Shown one piece after another: positions 42,704-50,782 of a stretch of DNA of 64,000 nucleotides (within the stretch, counting starts at the first letter, position 1; each line of letters begins with the position of its first letter). Source of the DNA: Agromyces italicus DSM 16388 (lineage in GTDB: Bacteria > Actinomycetota > Actinomycetes > Actinomycetales > Microbacteriaceae); contig NZ_ATXF01000005.1 in the NCBI RefSeq assembly GCF_000421545.1, positions 558,001-622,000 on the forward strand, given 5' to 3'. The notes under the pieces were generated by a model, which ran no database searches, was not told the DNA's origin, and was given only the letters and a program-made list of their open reading frames with translations. The translations under genes were made by a program, and so were the position numbers.

Positions 42704-43833
42704 GCCGCGTCTCCGTCGAACGAGTTCTCGAACTCGTCGAGCCAGGCGTGCTGCTCGGCCATGAGCGGGTGCGGCTCGCTGTAGACGTGCTCGAAGATCG
42801 AGGCGCGCACCGGCCCGGTCAGCTCCAGTGCACGGCGGCGCACGTCGGCCGCCACGTCGGATGCCTCCTGGTCGACGTCGTCGAAGAACGCGGCCGAGGC
42901 GCCGCGGCTCTCGAGCCACGTGCGGTACCGGGCGATCGGGTCGCGCTCGGCCCAGTACGCCACCTCGTCGTCGGTGCGGTACTTCGTGGGATCGTCGGCG
43001 GTCGTGTGCGCGCCCATGCGGTAGGTGAGCGCCTCGATGAGACTCGGGCCCTGGCCGGCCCGGGCCTCCTCGAGCGACTGGCGGGTGACCGCGTAGCTCG
43101 CGAGCACGTCGTTGCCGTCGATGCGCACGCCGGGCATGCCGAAACCGCCGCCGCGCAGCGAAAGCGGGCTGCGCGACTGCCGCGAGACCGGCACCGAGAT
43201 CGCCCACTGGTTGTTCTGGATGAAGAAGACCTGCGGCGTCTCGTAGCTCGAGGCGAAGACGAGTGCCTCGTTGGCGTCGCCCTGCGAGCTGGCACCGTCG
43301 CCGTAGTAGACGAGCACCGCGGCATCCGTCTCGGGGTCGCCTGTGGCGGTGGCGCCGTCGAACTGCAACCCCATGGCGTAGCCCGTGGCGTGCAGCGTCT
43401 GCGAGGCGAGCACGAGCGTGTAGAGGTGGAAGTTGCCGTTCTCCTCGGGGTTCCAGCCGCCCTGCGTGATGCCGCGCAGCAGCGCGAGGATGCGCACCGG
43501 ATCGAGTCCGCGGATCATGCCCACGATGTGTTCGCGGTACGAGGGGAAGAGATGGTCTTGAGGGCGTGCGGCGTGCGCGGAGCCGACCTGCGCCGCCTCC
43601 TGGCCGGAGCTCGGCACCCACAGTGCCAACTGACCCTGTCGTTGCAGGTTCGCGCCGGCGACGTCGAGCCGCCGTGAGACCGTCATATCGCGGTAGAAAC
43701 GCTGCAACGTCGCGTCGTCGAGCGCCTCGACGAGCGGCAGATAGGGCTCGGCTTCGGGGCTCGGGCGCAACACGCCCTCTGGGGTCAGGAGCTGAACCGT
43801 CGGCACGGTGAAGTCTCTCTCGCGGGCTGCCAC
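42700..43833 (-). CDS. bkdA: 2-oxoacid dehydrogenase E1 component, alpha subunit
   Basis: The 377-residue subunit carries the thiamine diphosphate motif GDGASSQGDANEALVFA, then FIQNNQWAIS, and the phosphorylation-loop region TYRMGAHTTADDPTKYR. The N-terminal MAARERDFTVPTVQLLTPEG is typical of actinobacterial BkdA/PdhA. It is the first gene of the operon, 17 bp downstream of the aminotransferase stop. It decarboxylates branched-chain 2-oxoacids from valine, leucine and isoleucine, giving starter units for anteiso/iso fatty acids. Confidence 0.94.
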   Translation of the reverse strand: MAARERDFTVPTVQLLTPEGVLRPSPEAEPYLPLVEALDDATLQRFYRDMTVSRRLDVAGANLQRQGQLALWVPSSGQEAAQVGSAHAARPQDHLFPSYREHIVGMIRGLDPVRILALLRGITQGGWNPEENGNFHLYTLVLASQTLHATGYAMGLQFDGATATGDPETDAAVLVYYGDGASSQGDANEALVFASSYETPQVFFIQNNQWAISVPVSRQSRSPLSLRGGGFGMPGVRIDGNDVLASYAVTRQSLEEARAGQGPSLIEALTYRMGAHTTADDPTKYRTDDEVAYWAERDPIARYRTWLESRGASAAFFDDVDQEASDVAADVRRRALELTGPVRASIFEHVYSEPHPLMAEQHAWLDEFENSFDGDAA

Positions 43834-43849
43834 CGTTCCACGCTACCCG

Positions 43850-44962
43850 CTATCCGGGATGCCCTTCTTGTGAAGCCGGTACAAGCTCACCGAGAATCCG
43901 GAGGAGGGAATCGACAGACTCCTCCTCGCCGATCGACACGCGGATGCCCGCCGGCGGGAACGCCCGGGTCACGAGCCCGGCATCGAAGAGCCGCTCGGCG
44001 ACCTCGGCCGTCGCCTCGCCCGCAGGCAGCCAGATGAAGTTGCCCTGGGCGACCGGGATCGGCCACCCCTGCGCGATCAATGCCGTGCGGACGCGGTCGC
44101 GCCGTTCGGCGATGACCCCGACGCGCTCGAGCAGTTCGGCCTCGGCGGCGGGCTCGAGCGAGGCGAGCGCCGCAGCGGTCGAGGCGGCGGTCACGCTGAG
44201 CGGGGTGATCGTGGCGCGTGCCGCGTCGAGGATCGGCACGGGGCCGATCGCGTAGCCGACCCGGAGGCCGGCGAGGCCGTAGGCCTTCGAGAAGGTGCGC
44301 AGGATGACGAGGTTCGGGTACCGGCCGAGGAGCGTCGAGCCGTCGACGGCTCCGGGCGCATCGCGGACGAACTCGATGTAGGCCTCGTCGAGCAGCACGA
44401 GCAGGTCGGCGGGAACCTTCGCCATGAACGCCTCGAACTCGGCGGCCGTGACGACGACGCCCGTCGGATTGTTCGGCGAGCAGACGATGACGACGCGGGT
44501 GCGGTCGGTGATCGCCGCCGCCATCGCCTCGAGGTCGTGCCCGTGGTCGGCGCGATTCGGCACCTGCACGCTCGTCGCGCCCGACACGGTGACGAGACCC
44601 GGGTAGGCCTCGAACGACCGCCACGAGTAGACGACCTCGTCGCCGGGAGCGGCGGCGGCCTGGATCAGTGCGGCGAGCAGCGCCACCGAGCCCGCACCGA
44701 CGAGCACCTCGTCGGCGGTGACCCCGTAACGCCGTGCGAGGGCTTCGCGCAGGGCGAGCGCCGTGGCATCGGGGTAGCGGTTGATCGTCGATGCCGAGGC
44801 CGCGACCGCCTCGGCGACGGAGGGCAGCGGGTCGAACGGATTCTCGTTGCTCGAGAGCTTGAATCCGTCGGCGGGAGCGGGGCGGCCCTGGCGATACGGC
44901 GGGAGGGCGGCGATCTCGGGGCGCAGGCGAACGCCTGCTCCTCGCGGTTCCGGTGCGTTCAC
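43850..44962 (-). CDS. HisC-like aminotransferase (aromatic/histidinol-phosphate family)
   Basis: The 370-residue PLP enzyme of fold type I has [12 protein letters not shown] at the N-terminus, the SPNNPTG loop, LLDEAYIEF (PLP Asp), the Schiff-base Lys in [16 protein letters not shown], and GIRVSIG with the substrate-carboxylate Arg. The length suits HisC or the actinobacterial phenylalanine aminotransferase Pat; no his genes are near, so Pat-like function is more likely. The start GTG 44962 has GGTGGA 5 bp upstream. GTG 44971 is an alternative. Confidence 0.87.
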   Translation of the reverse strand: MNAPEPRGAGVRLRPEIAALPPYRQGRPAPADGFKLSSNENPFDPLPSVAEAVAASASTINRYPDATALALREALARRYGVTADEVLVGAGSVALLAALIQAAAAPGDEVVYSWRSFEAYPGLVTVSGATSVQVPNRADHGHDLEAMAAAITDRTRVVIVCSPNNPTGVVVTAAEFEAFMAKVPADLLVLLDEAYIEFVRDAPGAVDGSTLLGRYPNLVILRTFSKAYGLAGLRVGYAIGPVPILDAARATITPLSVTAASTAAALASLEPAAEAELLERVGVIAERRDRVRTALIAQGWPIPVAQGNFIWLPAGEATAEVAERLFDAGLVTRAFPPAGIRVSIGEEESVDSLLRILGELVPASQEGHPG

Positions 44963-45014
44963 GCGATCCACCGTACCCCTTCGCCTCTGCCGCACCGTCT
45001 GACAGAGTGGAGGC

Positions 45015-45398
45015 ATGCGGTTCATCGTCAAGGTCATCGTCGTCGCCCTCGCGCTGTGGCTGACGACGCTCATCGTCTCGGGCGTCAGCGTGGTGCCGTA
45101 CGACGACACCACGCTCGCGACCGTGCTCACCTACCTCCTCGTGGCCGCGATCTTCGGGCTCGTGAACGCGATCGTCGGCACGTTCATCAGGATCGTCGCG
45201 TTCCCGATCTACGTCCTCACGCTCGGCCTCATCTCGTTCATCGTGAACGGCCTGCTGCTGCTGCTCGTCGACTGGATCAGCGGCCTCATGGGCTTCGGCC
45301 TCGTCGTCGAGAGCTTCTGGTGGGGCGTGCTCGGCGCGCTGGTGCTCGGCCTCATCAGCTGGCTCATCGGCCTCGTGGTCCGTCCGTCGAGCGACTGA
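45015..45398 (+). CDS. phage holin family (PF04020-type) membrane protein
   Basis: The 127-residue protein has four predicted TM helices, including [36 protein letters not shown] and [14 protein letters not shown], in the layout of 'mycobacterial 4 TMS phage holin' proteins. These are ordinary chromosomal genes of unknown function, not evidence for a prophage. The 3' end overlaps the convergent hydrolase gene by 35 bp. Confidence 0.85.
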   Translation: MRFIVKVIVVALALWLTTLIVSGVSVVPYDDTTLATVLTYLLVAAIFGLVNAIVGTFIRIVAFPIYVLTLGLISFIVNGLLLLLVDWISGLMGFGLVVESFWWGVLGALVLGLISWLIGLVVRPSSD

Positions 45399-46902
45399 GC
45401 GGCACGCCCGCGGCGTCGTCCGCGCCGACGTCGCGCTCGGCGATCCACTCGCTCACCGCACGGGTGCCGCCGCCCGTGAAGGCGAGCAGTTCACGGAGCT
45501 CGACGAGCTCCGCCGCCTCCGACGCGTCGATGAGCGCCGCCGTGTCTCGGTAGCTCTCGAGCGAATGCGCCGGAAGCACCCCCTCGTAGCGGTGTCCGTC
45601 GTCGAGCGCGCTGCGCGTGACGGTCGTGCGATCGGGCGACGACCGCCCCGCCCCGCCGACCGCGGGTACCAGGTCTTCGTCGTGGGCGACATCGAGCACC
45701 GGCACCCCCTCGCGCGTCGGCGCCGAAGCGCCCGGTCCGCCGAGATTCACCCCGCCGACCGAGTTGATCCCGGGGTCCTTCACGAGCTCGTGCACGATGA
45801 TGCCGCCGCCCGAATGCCCCGCGAAGTAGACCGGGTCGCCCGGTGACATTCCGGCGGCCCGCATCGCCTCGCGCACGGCGCGCTCGCCCGCGCCCGACTC
45901 GGCACCGGCTTGCCGGAGCGCGTCGAGCGGTGCGTCGTCGGCGACGCCGTGCACGTTCGAGACCATGTCGAAGGGCTGCTCACCCGCGACGAACGACGGG
46001 TCGACCGTCCCGCTGATGTACACGAGCCAGCGCGGGTCGCCGGCGTCGCCGTAGCGTTCGATGCGGATCTGCGGCCCCTCGCCGCCGGGGATCCGCGAGG
46101 CGAGATCGGCGAAACCGTCGGGCGCCTGCACACCGCGCTCGGGCCCAGTGCTCGGGTGCCCCGCGGGTGCCCTCCCGTCACCCGCACGATCGCCACCCTC
46201 TGCCCGGCGAACCGAGACCGGCCCGTCGACCAGGGCCTTCGAGCCGACGAGCGCGGCGACGCCGAGCAGGATGGAGGCGCTCTCGGGGGCGTTCACGAGG
46301 TCGCCGAACACCGCGGCCAGGCCGCCTCCTCCGGGAAGCTGCGCGGCACCGACCGCGAACTCGTCGACGGAGTCGACCGCGGCGCGGACCGCGCGCACGA
46401 ACAACGGGTCGGAGAGCAGCGCCTGGTTCGCGGCGAGCCAATCGTTCAGCGGGGTGCTGCCCCACGCCTTCGCCGCCGCCGCATTGAGCCCGGCCGTCAG
46501 CGCGAGGCCGCCCGCGAAGAGCAGTCCGGCCGGCGTGGTGAGGGCGGAGCCGAGGAGGTGCGCGACGATGCCGCCGCCGAACTGCCAGAGTCCGTCGATC
46601 GCCCGCTCCGTCGACCCGTATCGCTCGGCACTCGCGATGAGCGCGGAGCGGAGCTCCTCCACGTCGGCCTCGCAGCGGCCCAGATCGACCTCGAGTTCGC
46701 GCAGCAGGGCAGCCGGTCGGGGCTCGGCCCAGCCGCCGCGGTCGGCGCCGATCGCGTCGAGCTCGGCCTCGAGCGACCCGGCCTGCGCCCGCACGGCGGC
46801 GACCGCGGTCGCGGCGCCGCCGAGGCGCGTGGCGTCGGCGAAGAGCTCGTCGGTCGCGACGGCGGTCGAACCGCCGCCCGAGATCGTGATGGTGTCGCTC
46901 AC
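45364..46902 (-). CDS. alpha/beta-hydrolase-like protein with helical N-terminal region
   Basis: This 512-residue protein has an N-terminal part (about 1-235) of helices and hydrophobic stretches (VAAVRAQAGSLEAELDAIGA; GIVAHLLGSALTTPAGLLFAG) and a C-terminal hydrolase-fold part (about 295-450) with the nucleophile motif GHSGGG and flanking YISGTVDPSF and HDEDLVPAVGG. It resembles DUF1023-type hydrolases of Actinobacteria, linked to secreted WXG-like proteins. GTG 46902 overlaps the stop of the coiled-coil gene (GTGA), so the two proteins probably work together. Confidence 0.75.
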   Translation of the reverse strand: MSDTITISGGGSTAVATDELFADATRLGGAATAVAAVRAQAGSLEAELDAIGADRGGWAEPRPAALLRELEVDLGRCEADVEELRSALIASAERYGSTERAIDGLWQFGGGIVAHLLGSALTTPAGLLFAGGLALTAGLNAAAAKAWGSTPLNDWLAANQALLSDPLFVRAVRAAVDSVDEFAVGAAQLPGGGGLAAVFGDLVNAPESASILLGVAALVGSKALVDGPVSVRRAEGGDRAGDGRAPAGHPSTGPERGVQAPDGFADLASRIPGGEGPQIRIERYGDAGDPRWLVYISGTVDPSFVAGEQPFDMVSNVHGVADDAPLDALRQAGAESGAGERAVREAMRAAGMSPGDPVYFAGHSGGGIIVHELVKDPGINSVGGVNLGGPGASAPTREGVPVLDVAHDEDLVPAVGGAGRSSPDRTTVTRSALDDGHRYEGVLPAHSLESYRDTAALIDASEAAELVELRELLAFTGGGTRAVSEWIAERDVGADDAAGVPLSRSTDGPRGR

Positions 46903-47348
46903 GAGCGACCCCCAGCAGCGCCGACCGCCCCGGCGCGCTCGGCGTGCTCGGCGTGCCGCTCCTCCGCACGGCGCGCGAGCCGCGCCTCTTCGGCGAGCGC
47001 GGCCTCCCGGGCGGCCCTGGCCTGCACCTCGGCATCGCGCTCGGCCTCTTCGAACGCCGCGAGCTCCGCCTGCATCCGACGGATGCGTTCCTCGAGATCG
47101 GCCGCCGCCGCGTCGAGCCGCTCCACTGCTGCGAGCACCCGCGAACGCAGCGCGTGCAGCCGTTCGGCGTAGCGATCGGCCGCTGCCGAGCGCCACTCCC
47201 CACCGTCGGGCGGCAGCATCGCCGCGGCGTGACCGAGTTCGGTTCGCAGCACCGCGAGTCGCACCCGGACCGTGGCGGCGGATTCGATTCGTTCAGTGGT
47301 GACGGTGCGACCCGTGAGGGCCGCGATCAGGGCGTCTGAGGCATCCAT
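46899..47348 (-). CDS. coiled-coil protein preceding the hydrolase
   Basis: The 149-residue protein starts MDASDALIAALTGRTVTTER, and most of its length is a predicted coiled coil (about 60-140: DLEERIRRMQAELAAFEEAE, then long Ala/Glu/Arg helices). An earlier motif, GGEWRSAAADRYAERL, resembles the WxG-type turn of ESAT-6-like helical hairpins. It overlaps the hydrolase start by 4 bp. The frame is open beyond its ATG as far as 47849, so it is readable as the C-terminal half of a chimeric frame (see the left island end), but ATG 47348 is the expected native start. Confidence 0.7.
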   Translation of the reverse strand: MDASDALIAALTGRTVTTERIESAATVRVRLAVLRTELGHAAAMLPPDGGEWRSAAADRYAERLHALRSRVLAAVERLDAAAADLEERIRRMQAELAAFEEAERDAEVQARAAREAALAEEARLARRAEERHAEHAERAGAVGAAGGRS

Positions 47349-47418
47349 TCGGCCAGACTGCCGACCACGACGCGTCGCGACGCTCGACGGAGCCGAGCCG
47401 TACCCGGACCGCCGCGCC

Positions 47419-47540
47419 TCACCGCTGTGGAGGAAAGGTCGTCTCGTCGGCGAGCACCTGCTCGAGGGCGGTTCGGCCGAGCCGAGCGATCGGCCCCGCG
47501 CCGTCGAGCGCGTCGACGACCGCGCTGCCCCAGACGAACG
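47419..47540 (-). pseudogene. orphan 3' end of the aminoglycoside-phosphotransferase-like gene
   Basis: Reading leftward from 47537 in the frame ending at 47419 gives WGSAVVDALDGAGPIARLG and so on to VLAD, the same C-terminus as the intact phosphotransferase at 57925-58833. Here it continues with ETTFPPQR and a stop at 47419-47421. This is the former natural 3' end of the gene, left behind when an island integrated. It has no start of its own. Confidence 0.85.
47446..47537. repeat. left attachment-like direct repeat (att), 92 bp
   Basis: The 92-bp sequence from GTCGGCGAGCACCTGCTCG to the CAGACGA border is repeated in direct orientation at 57928-58019 with a single mismatch (A at 47485 versus T at 57967). 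It ends abruptly on both sides. The repeats lie at the two ends of a region carrying an integrase, so this is the likely attL. Confidence 0.9.
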
Positions 47541-47849
47541 CCCACCGCCCGCATTCGTCAACGTCGTGAGCACCGCACGCCGGCTCGGGAGTCCGGAAAT
47601 GATTCCGTCGGATTCGTATACCCGACATGCCAGCTCTGCCGTCGTGGCCTGGCTCGGGAAGAGGTCGATCCCGTCGCCGATAGTGGTCGGCGACCCGGCG
47701 AAGCGGCGGGCCATGGCCTTCTCCGGCCAGTCGATCAGCTCGAAATCGATCGTCGCCCCGTGGAATCCCAGCTCTGTGAGCCCGAGCGCGACCATCCGGC
47801 CGCCCTCGTGCCAGTTCGGGCCCGGGATGTGCAAGATCTCGATCCTCAT
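47538..47849 (-). pseudogene. thioredoxin-like fragment lacking its redox cysteine, running into attL
   Basis: ATG 47849, behind a GGGAGGATT site, starts MRIEILHIPGPNWHEGG, followed by AGSPTTIGDGIDLFPS and ELACRVYESDGIISGLPSR. This is a thioredoxin-fold family usually having CPNW in the active loop. Here the Cys is replaced (IPGPNW), and the normal C-terminus after LPSRRAV is missing. The frame passes into the att repeat in a different frame from the phosphotransferase fragment, without meeting a stop. It then runs into the coiled-coil gene, giving a hypothetical 316-residue chimera (46899-47849). It is probably a remnant left by integration. Confidence 0.65.
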
Positions 47850-48061
47850 TAATCAATCCTCCCGGTCACGCGTCCCCTCGTTGTGTGCTGGGTCGCAGAA
47901 TTTCTGCTGCACGCGGCCCTACCGTGAGAGCAACCCGGAAGCCTAGGCCCTGTCGGGCTGGGGCTCCAGCGATCACGTCTCGGGGTTTGCCGCCGCGAAG
48001 CCAGCATTGCCGGGCCAGCCGATAGCCGGGTTCGATCTGCAGCGAGCCGCCAGGATCGATT

Positions 48062-48089
48062 TGCAACCGATTCGGTCGAGCAGGACATC
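48062..48089 (+). promoter_or_regulatory. promoter-like motif TGCAACC-N17-CATC before the crystallin-like gene
   Basis: TGCAACC (48062-48068), 17 bp, then CATC (48086-48089), preceded by GGA, lie 44 bp before the ATG of the secreted gene. The same motif and spacing (TGCAACC-N17-CATC, with GGACATC) occurs on the minus strand at 51640-51613 before another secreted-protein gene. The spacing fits ECF-sigma promoters. The rest of the gap 47850-48061 has no visible feature. Confidence 0.6.
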
Positions 48090-48133
48090 TGTGGTCGACG
48101 GCAGCTCTTCTGCCGTCCGAAAGGAGCTACCCG

Positions 48134-48658
48134 ATGAACATCACAACTGCACTCGCTGCGATCGCCCTCGCCGCGTCGGCACTCGCTCCCGCAGCGGATG
48201 CAATACCCATTACACCCGAGACGACAATCGAAGTCCACTGCGTTGGCGAGGCGCTCCCGATCGACTCGACGAGTCTGCCGCCGGCTCCGGTTTGCTTCGA
48301 CGCCCAAGAGGAAGCCGCCGCCTACCTGGAGGGTATCACCCAGTCCCAGAGCCGGAGTTCCACCTCTACCATCGTACTCGGCACGGTCTACGAGAACTCC
48401 AACTACTCGGGCTCGTCCTACACATTCTGGGGCTCAGGGGCATGCAACGGTGCAACCTATGGCTTCGCTTCCCTGAGCGGCGGTTGGGATACACGGATCA
48501 GTTCTGCCCGCGCCGCTGGCGGTTGCTGGGTGACTCTGTACAAGGCGACCGGATACGGCGGGGAGAAGGCAACGTGCACACCTCAGTGCGCAAGCATCGG
48601 GATCTTGAATGACCAGGTGCGGTCGATCGTGTTCCGGCCGGAGGGCACCATCGGCTAG
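48134..48658 (+). CDS. secreted beta/gamma-crystallin-like (peptidase inhibitor I36-type) protein
   Basis: The 174-residue protein has a signal peptide to about residue 23 (ending APAADA). The mature part has a Greek-key-like region: VLGTVYENSNYSGSSYTFWG, CNGATYGFASLSGGW, and TLYKATGYGGEKATCTPQC. Cysteine pairs suggest extracellular disulfides. Such domains occur in streptomycete SMI-type metalloprotease inhibitors and in Ca-binding crystallins. A Shine-Dalgarno AAAGGAG precedes ATG 48134. It has its own promoter-like motif and is convergent with the anti-sigma gene, overlapping it by 4 bp. It is an island cargo gene and its role is unknown. Confidence 0.75.
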   Translation: MNITTALAAIALAASALAPAADAIPITPETTIEVHCVGEALPIDSTSLPPAPVCFDAQEEAAAYLEGITQSQSRSSTSTIVLGTVYENSNYSGSSYTFWGSGACNGATYGFASLSGGWDTRISSARAAGGCWVTLYKATGYGGEKATCTPQCASIGILNDQVRSIVFRPEGTIG

Positions 48659-49182
48659 TCGCCGGTGTCGAGGGGGGCGAGGCCGAGACGCGAACAGATC
48701 GCGGGCTGCGACGATGGAACCACAGCCGCAGTCCCGTCCGGCATGACGCACACCACGAATGCCTCGGGCACTTCGCCCGGGGCGTTCTTCAATGACGTCG
48801 GGTCGAACCCTGGCTCGAGCGCTCCCTGTTCCCACATCATCGTGCAAATCTCGATGGCGCTCAGTGCTCGCTCTGCATCGCTGTCCAAGGCGACAGACGC
48901 CATAGCACCGGGATAGCTGCCATCGCCGGCACGCTCATCCGAGATCAAGCATCGAACGAGCTCATCGTTCGAGACAGTCTGCGACTGCAGCACGATCCCG
49001 GCAGCCGTCGCGCCGATGCCGACCGTGAGGAGGCCGACACCACCCCACACGAACCAGCGGCGGCGGCGGCAGCGTGCCTTCTGTTCCCGGGACTCCCCGA
49101 GCTGGTCGAGCACGAGGCTGCGGATCGCCGCTTCGCGGCCGGGTCGCATCTCGGGGTAGCCGTCGTCCAGCGTGTCGTTCAT
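48655..49182 (-). CDS. membrane-bound partner of the island sigma factor (anti-sigma-like)
   Basis: The 175-residue protein has a cytoplasmic N-terminus (MNDTLDDGYPEMRPGREAAI), a basic cluster RCRRRRW, one TM helix (about 43-64), and a small external domain with cysteines (VRCLISDERAGDGSY; EICTMMWEQG; ICSRLGLAPLD). It overlaps the sigma gene by 4 bp. The short N-terminal part lacks a recognisable ZAS (HxxxCxxC) motif, so it is an unclassified anti-sigma candidate defined by context. Confidence 0.65.
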   Translation of the reverse strand: MNDTLDDGYPEMRPGREAAIRSLVLDQLGESREQKARCRRRRWFVWGGVGLLTVGIGATAAGIVLQSQTVSNDELVRCLISDERAGDGSYPGAMASVALDSDAERALSAIEICTMMWEQGALEPGFDPTSLKNAPGEVPEAFVVCVMPDGTAAVVPSSQPAICSRLGLAPLDTGD

Positions 49183-49760
49183 GCCTCGATCACTTCCGTG
49201 TTCGGAGCGAATCGCTCGAGTTCCACTTGCAGCTTCTTCCGTGCTCGAGAGAGCTTGGACTTGACCGTGCCGACCGGCATTTCGAGCACGATTGCTGCGT
49301 CAGAGACGGTGAGCTCATCGATCAGACACAGCTCGATCACACGCTGGTCGGAGGCACTGAACCCCTTCATCGCCGCGCGGAGCGCGCGCATTGCCTCACC
49401 GGCCTCGATCTGAGCGAGAGAGCGTTCGCTGAGGTCTGGCTCGAACTCGGGGGGCGGAAGCTTCGCGAGGAGGCGCCGGTACCTGCGATTTGAACGATCG
49501 CGGTTGAGGCAGACGTTCAACGTGACGACAAGGAGCCAGGCCCGGAGAGAGCCGTCCACGAACCGGACGCTGTCCCGCTTCTTCCACGCCTCCATGAACA
49601 CGATCGCGACGACATCCTCGGCATCCGTTGCATTGCGGACGCGGTCGTAGGCCCGTTTGAAGATCAGCCGACGGTACCGATCGAACACGACACCATATGA
49701 CGCGTCGGTGCCGGAGATCGCCTCCAACCACAGGGCGGAGTCCGGCGTGTGGTCGTTCAC
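49179..49760 (-). CDS. ECF sigma factor of the island
   Basis: The 193-residue sigma factor has region 2 (VVFDRYRRLIFKRAYDRVRN, DAEDVVAIVFMEAWKK) and region 4 (SASDQRVIELCLIDELTVSD, VLEMPVGTVKSKLSR). GTG 49760 is the start. The gene pairs with the anti-sigma-like gene by a 4-bp overlap. It is the only sigma factor of the island and the best candidate to read the TGCAACC-N17-CATC motif found before two secreted-protein units. A TGCAACC also occurs at 49784-49778 close to its own start, without a clear second half. Confidence 0.88.
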   Translation of the reverse strand: MNDHTPDSALWLEAISGTDASYGVVFDRYRRLIFKRAYDRVRNATDAEDVVAIVFMEAWKKRDSVRFVDGSLRAWLLVVTLNVCLNRDRSNRRYRRLLAKLPPPEFEPDLSERSLAQIEAGEAMRALRAAMKGFSASDQRVIELCLIDELTVSDAAIVLEMPVGTVKSKLSRARKKLQVELERFAPNTEVIEA

Positions 49761-49915
49761 GCTGGAAGTCTAAGCGGGGTTGCAGTGAGCTGGCGAAGCG
49801 ACGCGAATCGCATGTGAAGCTGCAGGGCTCGCCTGCACGGCCCACGCCGAGAGGGCCGGTCGCGTGGCTCGCATCTGCAATTGGTGCCAATCGACCGGGT
49901 CTGCTGGCCGCGCCG

Positions 49916-50032
49916 CTATCTGTTCTTGCCCTTGCGACGGAGGCTCCACACGAGAAGCAGAAGGCCAGCGATAGGTAATGCCACGATTGCAACGATCGAG
50001 AGGGTGGCAATTGCGTCGCCTTGGAAAAGCAT
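49916..50032 (-). CDS. 38-residue single-pass membrane protein
   Basis: This small gene occupies most of the apparent gap between the sigma gene and the secreted-protein genes. The peptide starts MLFQGDAIATLSIVAIVALP, continues with one TM stretch (AGLLLLVWSL), and ends RRKGKNR, giving an inside-positive topology. ATG 50032 has a GAGGAGAAC ribosome-binding site. It lies 58 bp downstream of the 226-residue secreted protein gene, probably in the same transcript. It may assist the secreted proteins or act as a small regulator. The rest of the gap (49761-49915) is empty. Confidence 0.65.
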   Translation of the reverse strand: MLFQGDAIATLSIVAIVALPIAGLLLLVWSLRRKGKNR

Positions 50033-50090
50033 GGTTTGTTCTCCTCAGCGGAGAGGCCGCCTGCTGACGACCTCTCCGCATGGTGGGGTG

Positions 50091-50771
50091 TTAGAGGCTT
50101 TGGGTGGTCCACGCCGAGGTGATCGACGTGTTCAACTGAAGCCAAGCGCTGCCTGTGGTTAGACCGTTGAAGTAGTTGAACCAGAGCTGAACTGCCGTAC
50201 CGCCACTCTTGACGATGAACTGAGCTTTCGAGTAGGTCGCGTTGGGGCCCGTCACGCTGATGGACATGTCCTTGTAACCGTAGACACTCGAACCGGTGCT
50301 CCACTGCGAGTAGCTCGCGGTGAAGCTTGCGGAGATGACGAGGCTGTAAGCATAGACATGGCAGTTCTGACGATAGATCACACCGGCGCCTGACCCGTAC
50401 GTGCAGCCAGTAACCGCTCTCGGCGCGATTCCGCTCGAGGAAGCGTCTTGCGGGATATCGAGTTCTGTAGCGGTGGCAGATCCGTCGGCGTAGCGGTAGG
50501 TCCTCTTCTCGATATTGCCGACTGTCTCGTGCTCAACCGACACCGGTTGTGCTACCTGGCTGCCCAGAGGTTCGCCGTTCGCGAGTTTCTCGAGCAGGGC
50601 GTCTTGCGTCACTTCATTGATGCCCAGACGCTCGGCATTCACTTGGAACTCTGCGACGAATGCCGGATCCAGGTCGTCGGCCGTCGCCGCTTTTGCGGGG
50701 GTAATTCCCGTCCCGGCCATGAGCGCGACGGCCCCTCCGACAATCAGGATCTTGCTCAGGATGCTTGGCAT
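50091..50771 (-). CDS. secreted protein A (paralogue of the adjacent secreted protein B)
   Basis: The 226-residue protein has a signal peptide (hydrophobic KILIVGGAVALMAG; cleavage near AKAA). The mature protein shows RTYRYADGSATATELDIP, GCTYGSGAGVIYRQNCHVYAY, and FTASYSQWSTGSSVYGYKDM, then strand-rich sequence to the end. The two cysteines in the middle could form a disulfide. The order and motifs repeat in protein B upstream (RYADGSVSVNEVEVP; NCRVYHTT; FYASYSIWSTGASV), so the genes arose by duplication. No family name is known to me. Eleven base pairs separate it from gene B, so both are in one transcript. Confidence 0.75.
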   Translation of the reverse strand: MPSILSKILIVGGAVALMAGTGITPAKAATADDLDPAFVAEFQVNAERLGINEVTQDALLEKLANGEPLGSQVAQPVSVEHETVGNIEKRTYRYADGSATATELDIPQDASSSGIAPRAVTGCTYGSGAGVIYRQNCHVYAYSLVISASFTASYSQWSTGSSVYGYKDMSISVTGPNATYSKAQFIVKSGGTAVQLWFNYFNGLTTGSAWLQLNTSITSAWTTQSL

Positions 50772-50782
50772 TTACTTCTCCC

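Noticed and set aside
45015..45398. Holin-like gene as evidence for a prophage
   Set aside because: This protein family is chromosomal and widespread in Actinobacteria, and no phage structural or lysis genes are nearby.
49758..49784. A third TGCAACC upstream of the island sigma gene as autoregulatory promoter
   Set aside because: With 17-bp spacing the second element would be the start codon itself (GTGA) rather than CATC, so it does not fit without moving the translation start.
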